Shown one piece after another: positions 1-12,886 of a stretch of DNA of 64,000 bases. Every line of letters starts with the position of its first letter. Position 1 is the stretch's first letter. A program made the translations under genes and the position numbers. Below the pieces are notes generated by a model. The model ran no database searches, was not told the DNA's origin, and saw only the letters and a program-made list of their open reading frames with translations. The DNA comes from Phoronis australis. Its lineage: Eukaryota; Phoronida; Phoronidae. The stretch covers positions 1,458,761-1,522,760 of the forward strand of contig NMRA01000009.1 of assembly GCA_002633005.1 (NCBI GenBank), given 5' to 3'.

Positions 1-1235
1 GGACATGCTGCATGCATGTTGTGATTTTGGCATTTTTCTCATAACTTAAGGTATTGATTAACACACAAGAAAGTAATTACGTTAAATTAATTAAAAGTGT
101 TACATGTGGCAATAGAATGGCAGTCAATCGGTTTGATTAGCATAATACTAATGAGATGCCTGTGAAGTTTATTTCATATGACAATACCTGATTGAATGGC
201 CTGCAAGTTGTTGCTAACATGTACTGTGTGGGAACTGTCAACAGGGAACATGTAGTCTGGTTTAGAATTATTGAGTGATTAGTTTAGCGTATTAATTATT
301 TAGTTGACGTGATCATTACATTATTAATGAGCCTGATAATTGAAGGTCAACCCTGAGTCAGCCTGCTGGACCTGAATCTGGTCTGGTAGTACCAGGTTAA
401 GGTGCTATGGTTGAATTAACAAAATATGATTCAATGTTTTTCTTTTGTGTCAAATTATCTTAAATGAGGTTCAGGCTTTGCATCAAAATATGTTCGTTTC
501 TGTTCAAACCCCTACAAGTCATTTCCTGGTGCTATTAAAACGGTATTGTGTATTCAGAGGAATGTTATCGCTTTCTTATTCTTTGTTAGAATAGCTGATT
601 TTTGAAATACTCTCGGCTTATTGAAATTCACTATCCCACCAGATGGCGATGAGATCTTCTGTGAACAGGCGTTCAGCACCACCTACAAATCCCATATAAT
701 GCGGACATGAGGTTTCAACCAATTGGTATGAACAGCATTTTTAAAACCATTCCTCTATCATAATGTCAGCAAGTTTCCATTGCTGTGTGGTAGGGTGTTC
801 TAATGACTCACAGAAAAAGGCAAACCTCTTGAAATATCCATGTATTAAGGACATCACATTCCATACGTTTCCCACTGTGAAATAGGGTCCAATAATCCAA
901 AACACTTATTCCTTGTTCTTGCAAGTACTTATTAAGAGTGAAAATTGGGCGCAGATTCCCAGAGTAGAAGGTAACATGATCACCAGCCATCTAGAATTTC
1001 TTTACACCGAATCTGAATCAGGATCAAGCGGAAGTCACTTTTGGACTCTCATTATTCGAATTGATTTTTGTAAAATGCCAGGAATACCCCTGACGACCAT
1101 ACTTCTTGGGCAGCTGAAACTAACCAGCCGTGACATTAGCAACTTAATGAGGCTTGTGTGCAGTACAAACAAACTGTCTATTCTTCTCAAGTTTGGAAAT
1201 CATTTTTAATCTGAGTAAAGAACAAGAAAGTGGCC
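1..1235. other. Non-coding stretch, no gene seen
   Basis: AT-rich DNA with only short chance open frames, which lack recognisable domains and plausible splice context. I see no repeat family here that recurs elsewhere in the window. Confidence 0.6.
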
Positions 1236-1390
1236 TACAGTACAAGACAAAAGTAATCAGACAACATACAGTATAAGACAAAACTAATCAGACAAAATAC
1301 AGTGCAAGACAAAAGTAATCAGACAAAATACAGTACAAGACAAAAGCAATCACACAAAATGCAGTGCAAGGCAAAAGTAATCAGACAAAA
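1236..1390. repeat. 31-bp minisatellite, five units
   Basis: Five head-to-tail 31-bp units, each beginning TACAGTACAAGACAAAAG or a close variant and ending CAGACAAAA. They differ by one to four substitutions, so this is a mature rather than newly expanded array. It is non-coding in all frames that I followed. Confidence 0.92.
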
Positions 1391-3890
1391 TACCATTTCC
1401 TGTAATGACTGCTAATCCTGTTAACAGTAAAATTGATGGCTAATAACTCTTAAGGCTATAAATTTCTGATTGTAGAAAGGTTTAGGTATCTTACTAACTT
1501 TCCTATTTATTCCTCTCCATTGTGGGACATGTGGACATATCATTTTGTCAGAATAATTTTGGCTTGAACTATCAATCAAAAATTGTTTAGTGACAGAAGG
1601 CTCATTTTTTGCACCTTGAACATTTAGCTGAGCTGGGTTGTATGGTGTTTTAGGTTATGTGGAACCTTATAAAATGTCCAAATTTGGCTAACTTTAGAAC
1701 ATCGTATATCAGAAACGACTGGTTGAAATCATATGAAACTTTCAGATACTCAATGCTTTATCCACTGTTCTCAAAACATCGTCAGGAGTTGCTGTTAAAA
1801 ATGTTCCATTTTTGCAGGAGTGTCTGTTAAGTAAAGAGGACTTTGTGATTTTCATGAAAAAACTACATAAAGTAACAACAAAATGATATTTTAGAAAACT
1901 ATAACAGCATTTTCAAGATGTCACCTTGAACATTTATATCAAATAAAATTTAATCCTGTGATTGGTACCGTTTTCTTTCTATGCACCAACCTTTTTTGCT
2001 AAATTTTGCTGAAAAGACATGGGCATGTAACCCAACTTATAATGTAAAAAGTCGAAACTTTAAATCAACAGGATTTCTTCTTTCTGAAAATATATACTTT
2101 TACTGACTTAAAATCTACAGTTTTGTAAATACGCGGACCTGTCAATAAGGTCCTTCATAACCTTAAAGCTTATCTACTGGAAGTTTGGTTAAGGTTCGCT
2201 CTGCACATCCAGTGCATTGTTCAACATAGGCATGGTGATTTCTTCTTATACAGCATACAAATTTTATGCAGTATGTCCCAGGATTGGTTTGCAGAAAACT
2301 TTGAAACTAAGTACCGTATAAAACAGATAAGTGTTGCTTGATCTCAAATAAGCAGCATTCAACGATGATAGCGTGATGCGAGATAGAGTGCATATTGGGC
2401 CCCTGTGTTATGTTGTTTGTTAATAAACAAACAGTTTTTTATACATGTTTTAATATACACGTCTTCACTATTTAATTGTAACTGTATGTGTTTCATTGCA
2501 TCTAACCTTAGTTTGCACCTATTGATAAAAGCACCTTTCATTTCTATACAAATCTGCGGCTCCTTATTACTAATGTAAAGTGAGATCAGTGAAACTGAGG
2601 CATTGCCTAAGGTTGTACATTGAAACAATTGGCCACTCCTGGACCAGTAGTCCAGTAACAGCATTTTTTGGTATTATTTGATATTTTTATAGAATATTGG
2701 TTTCATGTTGTTGCTTGTGATCAATTATCTTTAATAATAGTGGGTCGCTCTTTACATTGATCAAGCCATTAGATTACTATATGTGGATACAGACTAGGGT
2801 ACCAGTATTTAACTATGTGCTCAAGCAAACCTTGATACACAGTAAGGGTGGCTTTATTGGCTTTGTAGCTGGGTATTTCAGGTCTGCCAACTGCTGTTCA
2901 AACACTGTCTATTTATTACTCAGCTGTTATCTGAACTATCATCTAATCACTCTCACTGGGCTCATGTTGTATAGTTGGAAATGAGTCTACTTCTTTTTAT
3001 TGATAAATATGTGCTCAATTTGTCAGAACTGTAGTATTGATTGTTAAGGGTTAGGACACCATGTTTATAGTTTATACCTTTTTCTTTCAAGACCTTTGTT
3101 GCTCTTGTCTTCTTCATGGCTGAGCTGAGATGATCTCCCAAAATAGGCCGTTAACAAATTAACATATTCGCCTAGCTGGATTAAGTTAATTTAATAGGCA
3201 GTCACATTAGTGTTGAGAATATTGATGTTGCATGCAGTATAGCACTTCAGTCGATATATATATAGTGGCTGTGTGCAGTTGTCAGCTTCTAGATAGAGGG
3301 CCTCTTCACAATCTGTTTTCTATCTTCAGGCACCGGTTGTTTTCTATGCTGGTTGAACTGTAGACCACAACACTCTCGCCTGTTATTCACTGCCTGTCGC
3401 GACAGCTGTTAAATAAGGTAGGTGTTTTTCCCTCATTGACATCCCTGAGGGAACTGTCTAGTCCTTACATGACTAATATTGTCTTGTTACATTTATAATC
3501 TCAAAGTACTTTCACTTTGAACTGTGTGCCACATTCCCCCTGACTAAACAAAACAAAGGTTTCCCCTGTAATTTATGTCACCTTCCTATTAGTGAAACTA
3601 CAGTCTATTGAAACTCCATCGAGCCTCTCACATTCCCTATTAACTTTTCTTTGGAAAGCGTCATTGGAATAACTTCAAGTTCTCTGGATTAAACATCAAG
3701 GGTAGTATAGTAGTAGCTATATCTGTCATATGTTGAATTTTATTGGCAAAACCATTCACTTAAGTGGTTTGCGAATGCTAGCTACAGTAGTGTCTTTAGT
3801 GCCGTCCAAACACACAGAGTTACCCTAGAACAAGTTATTCTTGGAACAACTTGTCACCAGTGCTGTAGTGGGGCGTACTAGTAGGTGCAT
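1391..3890. other. Non-coding stretch, no gene seen
   Basis: AT-rich sequence without recognisable coding exons or repeat families. A TATA-like run near 3254 and a GTAGGT donor-like site near 3419 are present, but nothing ties them to a transcript. Confidence 0.5.
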
Positions 3891-4055
3891 GTAGGCGCAG
3901 CCAACCACCTTTTTGCAATTTTAACGTAGCTCCTAGGCACCGTAAGTTACGGTATAGTAGGACGTGGGCTCACGTAGACGCAGCCAACCACCTTTTTACA
4001 TTTTAACGTAGCCCATACGCACCGTAATTTAAGTGACAGTATAGTGGGACGTAGT
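3891..4055. repeat. 83-bp tandem duplication
   Basis: Two adjacent copies of a roughly 83-bp unit start at 3891 and 3974. Both contain CGCAGCCAACCACCTTTTT, then TTTTAACGTAG, a CACCGTAA block and a TATAGT(A/G)GGACGT end. The duplication lies just upstream of the decayed hAT transposase and could be part of the same element's flank. Confidence 0.8.
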
Positions 4056-4254
4056 CTTCTCGATACGATAGCTTACGGTGTCGATACGCTGAAATGCTGA
4101 CGACAGCATTGTTGCCGAACATTTCGGCGACCACCAGGCATGCTTTGATGAGCTCATGATTGACAAAACTCGGCTATAAGTCATCAAAATTAAACAGTTC
4201 CATTTCATTGAACACACTACATCAATATTTCGAGTTAGCCAGTGAAGACAGAAG

Positions 4255-5070
4255 CCCTGGTTCGTGAGATTGGAGCATGTTTTGGGGATTACTGCGATAC
4301 TAAGAAAGTCCCACCTTCGTTCAGAATCTTGCGCTGATGCAGGATGTGCTAGAAGAGCTGCCAAGTCTGTTTGTGGATCTACAATGCGGAAACACAACTA
4401 CGCTACAAGCAGAAAAGCTTATTCGTCGTATAGTTCGTGTCCTTAGTCTATGGTTGATAATACCTGGCAGGCATTCGCCAGTGCACTACATGCGCTCAAG
4501 AGAAGAGGTTTGGGTCAATGGAACTTAAGGAAATCCTTAAGGGAACAACCGTGACCATACGTTCTGGACAGGTTATTCAAAATGTTGTCGTGAACTTAGA
4601 GCGGCGTTCTTTTGACAATGGTGAGCAGTCATTTTGCTGTTTTCTGAGCATCTTGAACCCCAAAACGTGACCGATGGGATGTGGGATAAGACATGGCAAG
4701 CATGAAGTCGGGTATTTGCGAGAGGTCTGGGTTGGGAATCAGGGAAATGTGTGAGTTTATAGCAATGGAGGAGACAGTTAGAGTAGACAACCTACCAAGT
4801 GCTCTGCGACAACTGGACCTCTGCACAAGACTCTTCCTTGCAGTGTAGCTGAATGTGAGTGAGGATTCAGTGAAATGAATCGGATTGTAACAGACGCTCG
4901 CTCTTGTTTCCTATTAAAAATCACCTTCAGCTTGCTGTTTGGCAAGGTCAATGGTCCCCGCTTTCCATGTTTGACCCACAACCTTATGCAGAAACTTGGA
5001 TTCGACAACACAGAACTGCTGATAGTTCTCATTCCAGATCATGTAGAAAATTTGTGGAGGATTCTGTAAC
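4255..5070 (+). pseudogene. Decayed hAT-type (KIAA1586-like) transposase, C-terminal half
   Basis: This is a broken coding remnant on the + strand. At 4337-4450 one frame reads MQDVLEELPSLFVDLQ followed by an AEKLIRRIVRVL helix. Around 4837-4885 another frame reads PCSVAECE, a stop, then GFSEMNRIVTDARS. That is the SxAECERGFSxMN signature at the hAT C-terminal dimerisation region, with the Arg codon CGA changed to TGA. After VNGP near 4955 the frame shifts, and SMFDPQPYAETWIRQHRTAD continues to about 5066. This order of blocks is what I know from hAT-derived KIAA1586/ZNF862-like proteins. At least one stop and two frame changes make it non-functional. The N-terminal zinc finger and the catalytic core are not recognisable upstream, so only the distal half survives. 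The family call is from memory of the motif, not a search. Confidence 0.7.
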
Positions 5071-7070
5071 TAAACACTCTTTAGACAGGTCACTAGTACC
5101 TGGTATTTTACTAACTGTAAAACTAAATGAAAAATAAGAAAAGCTGCTTGCAAGAAATCCCTACTTGGAGTTTATGCATTATATATATAAGCGCAGGCTC
5201 GTGTGCGCATTGCACATGGCGTTCAGCTCATTAATAAAACGTCAGTGCTTGTGTAACATCGTGTTTGTGTAATTAGTCTTTGGAGTATACAGAATAACAT
5301 ATGTTCGCCGTGTTATGAAATTTTAGATTAATATTTCAAGATAAAGTAATAATTTTCGTGTTATACCACAGGCAGATAAAAGGGGCCCGGAGGACACACC
5401 CAACAGGCGACTAAAAACGCCACCAGCATATCGTTTCTGAGCGTTGCGGGCCTATTCTCCTTTATAATTGTGTTTTGGCCCCTATTAAGAGAACGATTGG
5501 AATGCACGCGGACCTCTGCCTTCGAACGTGTGTGGTTGGGCCCCTTTTCTGCAACATCCTAGATCTGCCATTGCAGACTCGAAGTAAATACACACTCATG
5601 AGTCAAAAATAGGCCTACATGTTTGTGAGTCAGGTTTTTCGAGTTCAATGGACTTTTAAAATTCAGAGCTCAAGACGATAGGCCGGGCTTTGGGCGCCTA
5701 CTTACCTCTAATTTTACCATTACAGCACTGTTTGTCACTAGGTTTAAGGGCTATCTGGAGGCTACTGAAACAGTGTGTGTTGCTTGTTGCAACCCCTAGA
5801 CATTATTCCTCCCCGAGTGGATTTGACCTTTCCCACTGTTAGGGATCTTCACAACTCGGAAGTTTCATTGACATTTTGGAGAGCAGTTGTGCTAGTAAAT
5901 TTAGTTGAAGTCCTGGATTTCCACATTCTCAGGGACCAAGGTGCTCATAACAGGGATTTTGTGATATGGGACTGTCTTTGAAAGTGAAAATAAGCCTATT
6001 TTAGTATCCCAAAGGTTTGCTAAGTTTACAAATAACACCTTCAGTTCATGATCAGAATATTTACGTGATGGTGAAAATTTATCACTTCTCATCAGCCTAT
6101 CAAACTTGTTAATGCAGGTAACTGCATTCCGCCACGGTCTGGCTAACTAATTATTTATGTGACTGTTCACTGACAGTCTTGTGCAAAGCTAAAAAATATA
6201 ATTGGTTTTGGTCTGTGGTTATTCGGAAATTGATGCGGTGATGCATTTTTAGTTGCTGCTTTTTTCAAAAAGGAAAAAGATCACCTGATGTCAGCTGAAA
6301 AGGGTCAGGGGTCAGGGTCCTTCTTTTAGCGTCACCTGATGTCAGCGTTGAGTTTCAAAATGAGCCGATGCAGACCAGAACCTGTTATGCTATTTTTTTA
6401 GCCTAACATGACACACTTGAAAGCAAACTGGTATCAAAGCATTAGCAATATCGTTCTTTACCAAGCTTGCTCAACCGCAATTGAATGACAACATTCTGTT
6501 GTGGTTGCTTTCAGGAGCATAGTGGTTTTTGATTGAATGCCTCTGCATTGAAATAGTTTCTCAGTAGAGAATGAATGCGATAGTTGCCACAAAGCAAGGT
6601 CACTCCTTCCTAGCTTTCCTCTGTTAGTGCTAATGGGGTGTCACTTATTTTCCCAGTAGAAACTTGTCCAAGCACTATCTCAGATTTGTATGCACCTACA
6701 CGTGTGTGTGTTGTGTGTGTGGTTACATATTATCATCATTTTGTCCAATTGTTCAGGTGCCAGCTCATTATGTGAAAAACCAACAGTCAGAGCTTGATAG
6801 AATTTGACACAAGGTTGTAGGACTTGCCACTTTTCAATCTTACACATCCACCAAGGCCAGAGAGGCTCGACTTTTCATTATTTTTAAGGTAATGTATTTC
6901 CAGATGTTATCCAGAGATCCGATGGCTGAATTTCCAGGAAACGCAGTATTATGTGACAACAATGTGATAGGTATCTGATGGCAATCTGCCATTTTTTTGG
7001 ACATAGTCAAGCACTGTGGACATGTGTGTCAGCAGATTCTCAGGCTTATTTGATAATTGTAGTACTCCTT
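5071..7070. other. Non-coding stretch after the transposase remnant
   Basis: No gene seen. AATAAA at about 5233 could be an old polyadenylation signal of the element upstream. A CA/GT-rich patch lies near 6705-6722. Short open frames here have no domain signature. Confidence 0.5.
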
Positions 7071-7980
7071 GGGGGGGGGGGGCTATTTTGTCCTGTTGTC
7101 CTGTTCTCCAGTTGTTGGTCAATACCTCATGGACCTCAGGTCATATGTTTCCATGAAATTTGGAACAAAGGTGTTGGGCATCACTAGGGCGGTGCATTCC
7201 ATGTTACAATTTGCCCGTCTAAGGTCTTGCATGAGACCAGGAGGTGGGGTTTTTCAGTGTATTTTTGGGTAGCGTGTTTCCGAATGATATCTCGAGAACC
7301 AGTTTCAACGAAAATTGACTCAGAGGTATGTGGTAACAATATGCTATCTCCTGTTATTGTTCAGGTGAATTCAGTCACTCCGCAGTGGGCATTTTGGTCT
7401 CGGCAAAGGGATGTTTAAGTACTTGTGGGAAGAGCATTTTCAGTATCTAGGGAATGGATATATGAATTTCAATGAAAGTTGATACTGAGGTGTGTGATGG
7501 TCAAATGCTGGTCCCAGTTTATTTTCAGGTGAATTCATTTTATGTGGTTCTCCTTTTGTTTAGTTGTATGCTTTATAGCTTAAAAACCCCTTTTCGGGAT
7601 TTGATGAAAACACTACAAGGGTGTAACGCATCACTAAGGCAAGACATCATTCTGTTCAATATGTCCCACCCTGGAGCCAAGAGACTGAACACTCTTTATG
7701 GGGAGGATGATACCTAGAGAACTGATGGAATAGATTTCGACGAAACTTTACACAGTGATATATGGCGGCGGTGGTTGATTTTCAGCTGGACATGACTACT
7801 ATAGCATCCTTTAAAGGCTATTTGGTCTCGACTAAAGCTTTTTAGAGAGATCACTTTTGGATAATGTATAGGGAAGAGATTGGCACACAGGTACACGGCA
7901 ACAATGTGTTTGCACCAATCGATTTTCGAGAGATTCGGTTCAGCCACACCTTCTAATAGTCCTTTCAATTTTGGAGATGA
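7071..7980. repeat. Poly-G run followed by degenerate satellite-like repeats
   Basis: A run of 12 G (7071-7082) is followed by several diverged units. They share a block like TTTC(C/A)ATGAAA(A/T)TTG, then a GTGTGTGATGG-type block, then TTTTCAGGTGAATTC (near 7362 and 7525). Spacing is irregular. The phrasing resembles the larger 147-bp family further right but lacks its CCTAGTGG motif. The open frames across it (for example 7472-7717) are repeat-driven. Confidence 0.5.
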
Positions 7981-9332
7981 TCTCAGCTTCTAGTTTTGAG
8001 CAGATGCCGACAGGTGCTGTTCTTTTTATGTCATTTTGGGTCTATGCTTGTGCTAACTCTCATGATTGTTTTTTATGAAAAGAAATAAAGTACACATGCT
8101 AATTTAGGGCAGTGTTCCAATGCAGCTATCCTTGTGGAAAACTTGTCTCACTGTTCCTTTTGCGAATCTGATAAGCCTGGTAGAAACATACCGTTTGTGA
8201 TGCACTTTGGCCGCACCTGAATGCATAGAAACGCTTAATAAGTTCCTCTGGTTTTCTTAATGGTTTCATATGACCTGACTAAGTAAACTTCTCCTTTTGC
8301 AAAGGCTAGAGCCTGAGGGCTAGATCACCATAGTAGACAACATAAGTTTGCAGAATTGTTTTTAAACAAATAACTTGTTGCTATGAGGACTGCAGTCGAA
8401 AAAACACGTTTTGTTGAGGACTGAAAAATAATCAAGTAAGATTGAAACACAAAAAGTTTTTCAATTGTTTCTATAGGCATTCAGCCCAGGAAATAGAGGA
8501 TACCATATGGAAAACTATTAAACTGGCTCAAACTTGATGTAGACACGCGATCAGGTTGCCCCAGCGCATGTGTCTGTGTGGACAGATACAGTTAGGAAGA
8601 GGAAGTGGTGGGTGTAGGTTAGCTCCAGTGCCCACTTCACTGTTGTGATACGCTGCATGCACACACTGACTGTCTGCCTTCACAGAAGTGCTAGGTTTGT
8701 GAGGGTATTCAGCTTATCTAGTGGGCAGGTCCCCCCCCCCCGCGACTTGTCCATGGGCACTTGTCTTCCTGGGCTCAGTTTAACATAAGTGTTTAGTATA
8801 GATAGAGTTTGTTCTTTGTTGACAATCCATATTGTTAACCAAACAAGACCCTTGTGTGTCCCAAACAAGTTTGATGGTGCTGATAACTGTTTGATCTTGT
8901 GTAATCGGTGGTTATTGTGGACTAGTCTTGTTCATCTGTGCTGATGACCTGATTGGTTCAAGTGGTTCCATGCTCTGGTGTCAAAACTACTTTTTTCCAG
9001 CCTATTTGGTGTTTGGAAGTGTGCTATCCTTTGTCTCATTTAAGTTAGCTACAATAGAATGCCTTGATTTCTCTTGCTGGCCATACTACTTTGGTGGCTT
9101 AAACTAAGGCACCACTGTGACAAATGAACTTGATGAGCCTGCTCTGAAGCACAAACTGTCAGCTGTTCTCAAGCCAACAAATCTTTTCAAATCTGAGTTA
9201 GGAACAAAATGAGACGATTTTTAAGGGAGTAGTCCAAATCAAGAAACTTGTCCTTTGACATCCAGGTGTGGGGGTTTATTGGCCCTCTTATGTAACCAGT
9301 GTTAGGTGATCCACTGATCCAACTTATTGATA
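7981..9332. other. Non-coding stretch, C-run
   Basis: No gene seen. An 11-base C run lies at 8731-8741. The remainder is AT-rich unique-looking sequence. Confidence 0.5.
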
Positions 9333-10242
9333 CCTCGTTTACACTGAAGTTCGGAATCGATTTGCTTTGAATCAATTTAATTTGAATTGATTTATCCCTT
9401 GTCATCACACTACTACTCTACAACAACTGAATGGACTGAATCCATTTAGGCACTGCTCTGTTTGTTGAACATTCCTGTGCATATGCACTTTACACCTTCG
9501 ACTCAATGACTTCCCTTTTTAAATGGCTGGTAATTGGATTGTTTTCACGCTGTTTATTTATTACATGAATATAAAACTTGAGTAATATAAATATGCACTA
9601 TAAATCTAGTGTGGAAATACAGATCGCAAACATTTTTAAGTCTGGTCTGCATGGAGTTCAAGGGCGGGATATGCTTACTACTAAGTCTGATTGGATTTCT
9701 GTGTTCGACCTATGGACCCGATGGCTCAGTGGACTAGAGCATCTGCACGGTTTGTAGTAGGTCCTGGGTTCGAGTCCCGGTTGGGGCAGAAGTCTTTTCA
9801 GTCTTACTGTGGATTAACCTTTGACCTCAGTCCTGTTTTTGTATATGTCTTCCCTGGATACAGTTGTATTCATCTCTTGCTATAATTTCCTCACTTATAT
9901 TAGGTCACGTGATGGCCAGCGTATGACGTGCGGGCCAGACTTAAACGTTTGTGATATAACTTGAATAATATGGAAAATCTTGGACAATGGCAGACACAAA
10001 GAATGTAAATCTGCACAAACATAAGTATAATATATGACTTCCCTTATCTGAGTCGAATTGATTCGATTATGCGTTCATACCTAACAAGAATCAGTTTAGC
10101 CTATGTTGATTCGTACCTTCAGCGAGCAATGTTCAGGTAGAATTGATTTAACCTAAAGCGCCTACGTCTACACCCATTCCCTAAGTCAATTTGCACTCCA
10201 AACCGATTTTAAATCAATTTACCGTCTTCAGTGTAAACCAGG
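9333..10242. mobile_element. Non-autonomous DNA element with 17-bp TIRs, hosting a SINE
   Basis: The left end reads CCTCGTTTACACTGAAG (9333-9349). The reverse complement of the right end (10226-10242) reads CCTGGTTTACACTGAAG, one mismatch in 17. Just inside, both ends carry ATCGATTT/AAATTGATT-like subterminal blocks. No transposase frame exists in the 910 bp. A tRNA-derived SINE (9683-9915) lies inside. I could not define a clean target-site duplication, so the superfamily is open. Confidence 0.65.
9683..9915 (+). mobile_element. tRNA-derived SINE, copy 1
   Basis: The element contains a 73-nt tRNA-like head at 9715-9787. It has a D-arm (GGCTCAGTGGACTAGAGC, box A-like), an anticodon arm TCTGC-ACGGTTT-GTAGT and a T-arm with GGGTTCGAGTCCCGG (box B). 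Acceptor stem pairing is partial, and C precedes the anticodon position instead of T, so this is not a working tRNA. It shares with the copy at 54755-54900 a leader (AAGTCTGATTG...TTCGAC), the head, a TTTTCAG block and a TAGGTCACGTGAT tail. This shows a dispersed family, not a lone tRNA pseudogene. Confidence 0.8.
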
Positions 10243-10247
10243 CATAA

Positions 10248-10600
10248 GAAATCAGATAATGCCAATGTTCATGTACTGGATGATCAGTGAGCTAACTTGT
10301 TGACAAATTGGATAATGTCAACACTCATTTATGGTGCATAGGAGTTGTATGATCCGTTACTGAGAAATCAGATGATGGCAACCCCAATGTATGATGCATC
10401 AGTGTTAGATGATCAATGAGCTAAGGTATTGAGAAACAAGATAATATCAACCCTAATTTAAGACTTATCGCATCATTGTTGGAAAGAACAGAAAGTTAAC
10501 TTATTGAGAAATCAGATAATGTCAATATGAATTCTTAATGTATTGGTTTTGTATGATTTAGTGAGCTAACGTATTGAGAAATTTGATTATGTCAATAGTA
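10248..10600. repeat. Degenerate tandem repeat of about 60-75 bp, five units
   Basis: The block GAGAAATCAGATAATG(T/C)CAA and a TGAGCTAAC(T/G)TATTGA end recur five times with variable spacing. Units are strongly diverged and carry indels. The array begins immediately after the TIR element's right end. Confidence 0.75.
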
Positions 10601-10882
10601 GTTTATAAAGTTGAAATGAATTTTGAGGGGATATGGGGAGCCTTGGTCCCATTGTGAAAATAGAAGAAGTGTAACTTTGATTAAAAGTTTCTTAGCCCTA
10701 CGAACATGAGTGTTATGAATGTACCTAGTGTCAGTGTGTCATTGTACAAACTTTTGTCTCATATGTGCTTCTCTGGTGTAAGTGATAGTCTAAATGCCAG
10801 TTGAATTGGAACAAAGTGATACTAGAATCTTAACTTTATTTTGTTTAGGCCTACTCCACTTGAGGCAATAGACAGATTTTCC

Positions 10883-11017
10883 GGTAAAAGTGGAATAAAC
10901 GGGTCCATCTTCCAAATGGCTGCTGGAAACCAGTTTCACTGAATAACCAACATTGCTATTATTCAGTGAAAACTCAGGTTCTCAGCAGCCATTTTGAAGA
11001 GGGACTCCACTTTTACC
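10883..11017. mobile_element. Fold-back MITE (imperfect hairpin)
   Basis: Arms of about 60 bp surround a loop of about 12 bp. The left arm starts GGTAAAAGTGGA and ends TTTCACTGAATAA. The right arm is its approximate reverse complement, starting TTATTCAGTGAA and ending CCACTTTTACC. A few mismatches and small indels lie in the middle. No coding capacity. Confidence 0.8.
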
Positions 11018-12886
11018 GATTTTCCAGACCAACTTTTTCCAGGTGCTGGTCAGTATGGGGGGAAACACTCACAAACTGGAGGTATTAAACTCAGGCTTTG
11101 TCCTTCATTTACAGCTAAAAGTCTTCAGTTTAGGAAATTGAAAAATTAAATTTTGCTCAAGATCGGAGCTTAAAGCAGATTTTAGAAATAGGCAATATTG
11201 GCCATCCCAAATTCAAGAATTACGATCAACGATGCATAATCATTCACCTCAACCCCTATCTTCAGAATCGAGAAAATTCAGTTTCGTCTTGAATTTTGAT
11301 TACCCAAATTTTAGAAACACTCCAACTCTGGAGAATTTTTACTGCAAGTTATTTGGTGGACCTGACTGTTGGCTACCATGTCTGCGTTATTGATTAAATG
11401 TGTCTGCTGTGTTGCAAGTTTCATCTGTGTTGTGTGAAAGCACAAGGAGTGCTTGCTGTGAACAAATGATTCTTAGAACTGACTTGTGAATGGTAGTCAT
11501 CAGGTTATTTAGTCCAGTGTTATGGAACATGAATTGAGGTACTGTTTGCCAATTTACATACCGTTAGTTGGTCAATATTCATGTCTGTAATCAAGCCACA
11601 AGATAATCACATTCAATCAATGCTTCTTTCTGCGTAATACACTTGATCTCTCCCTCACTTTCTGTCAGTTCTCATTACAAACACAGCATTTATCTGTTGA
11701 TAATGCCTATGTCATAATTCATGATTTTAATGTCTGTCTCTTTATCCATTAACACCACACAAGCCCAAATTAATTATTGATTATTTCTCAACCCATTCCT
11801 GATGTATTCCCCTACCAGACTAACGGTCATTTCCTTTTGACTCACTGGAGAAGCTTCCTCAAAATAAAAACAACAAAATGTTTGTTTGACGAATCCAACC
11901 CCCAATATACCTTTACCAGTCTCAGGCGTGGTAAAGCTGGTTGTTATGGATACGTGATAGTTTGGCGCATACACCTCGGAATCTGACATTGCATTGTCTT
12001 CTGTTGGTCGAAGTATCAAATTGCTGGAAAGACACATATAGTTCCATTGTTCTAGATCACAAATTATCATTCTTTTTAATGGTGCTTGGAATGCAAGAAA
12101 GGAACGCAATGCATGATATGAAAACTGGCTCGTGAGAAAGGAGGTTGTTGGTTGTTTGCTGTCTCAGGTATTTTTACCTTGAATCAGGTAGACGAGAATT
12201 TCTTCTCGATGAAATTATTTTGCCAATATTCTGTTAGTATCATAAACTTTTTACCTCGTTTGCACTCTACAGGATAAATTTCATATCCAGTTGACATGAA
12301 ATTGACACACAGCAAGCGTTTTGCTAATAGCTTGTAGCCTTTCGTTTTTGGTTGAAATAGGATGCAAGATGGCGCTGTTGTGGCTATCTTCTGCCTTGTG
12401 GAGTCGTATATCTGTTGTCCTTTCAGGGAACTCATTGAATTTTGGTATGTGGATGTGACTCGTCAAGGGCTATTGATGTTCGCCATCTGTTTCCAGATAC
12501 GACTTACTGTTATCTAGTGATTGGAAATTTCTAAGGACTGTTCTTTTATTGATCGATTACTGGTGGCATAGCTCTAGTATCCCGAGACATGGCAACTTGG
12601 TATGTGGATAGATGTGAACACGTGCTACAAGAATTGTGTTGCTTGTGAGACTGTTCTTTTATTAGACCATTTTCTTGTCGATTGCAGCCGACAATTTCAT
12701 CGTCAATCTTTAATTATGGTGATGACGATAATGACGACGACAAAGATGTTGATAATGAAAGCACGTTGGTGGCGGCAGAGTCATTGTCCTTCTCTTAATC
12801 ATTGCCATGGACATCTTGTCACTGGTGCTGTTGTTGTTAGAATTGTCAGTTTTGGCTGTGGTTTCATGCCAGTGGCATCAGTATGT
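11018..12886. other. Non-coding stretch, no gene seen
   Basis: No recognisable exon, RNA or repeat family. Open frames at 11774-12466 overlap on both strands and carry no domain signature. Confidence 0.5.

Noticed and set aside
3254-3425. TATA box and first non-coding exon of a gene
   Set aside because: A TATATATA run and a GTAGGT donor-like site are present, but nothing downstream ties them to a transcript.
9715-9787. Functional tRNA gene
   Set aside because: Length and boxes fit, but the acceptor and anticodon stems mispair, C precedes the anticodon, and a second dispersed copy shares flanks, so it is a SINE head.
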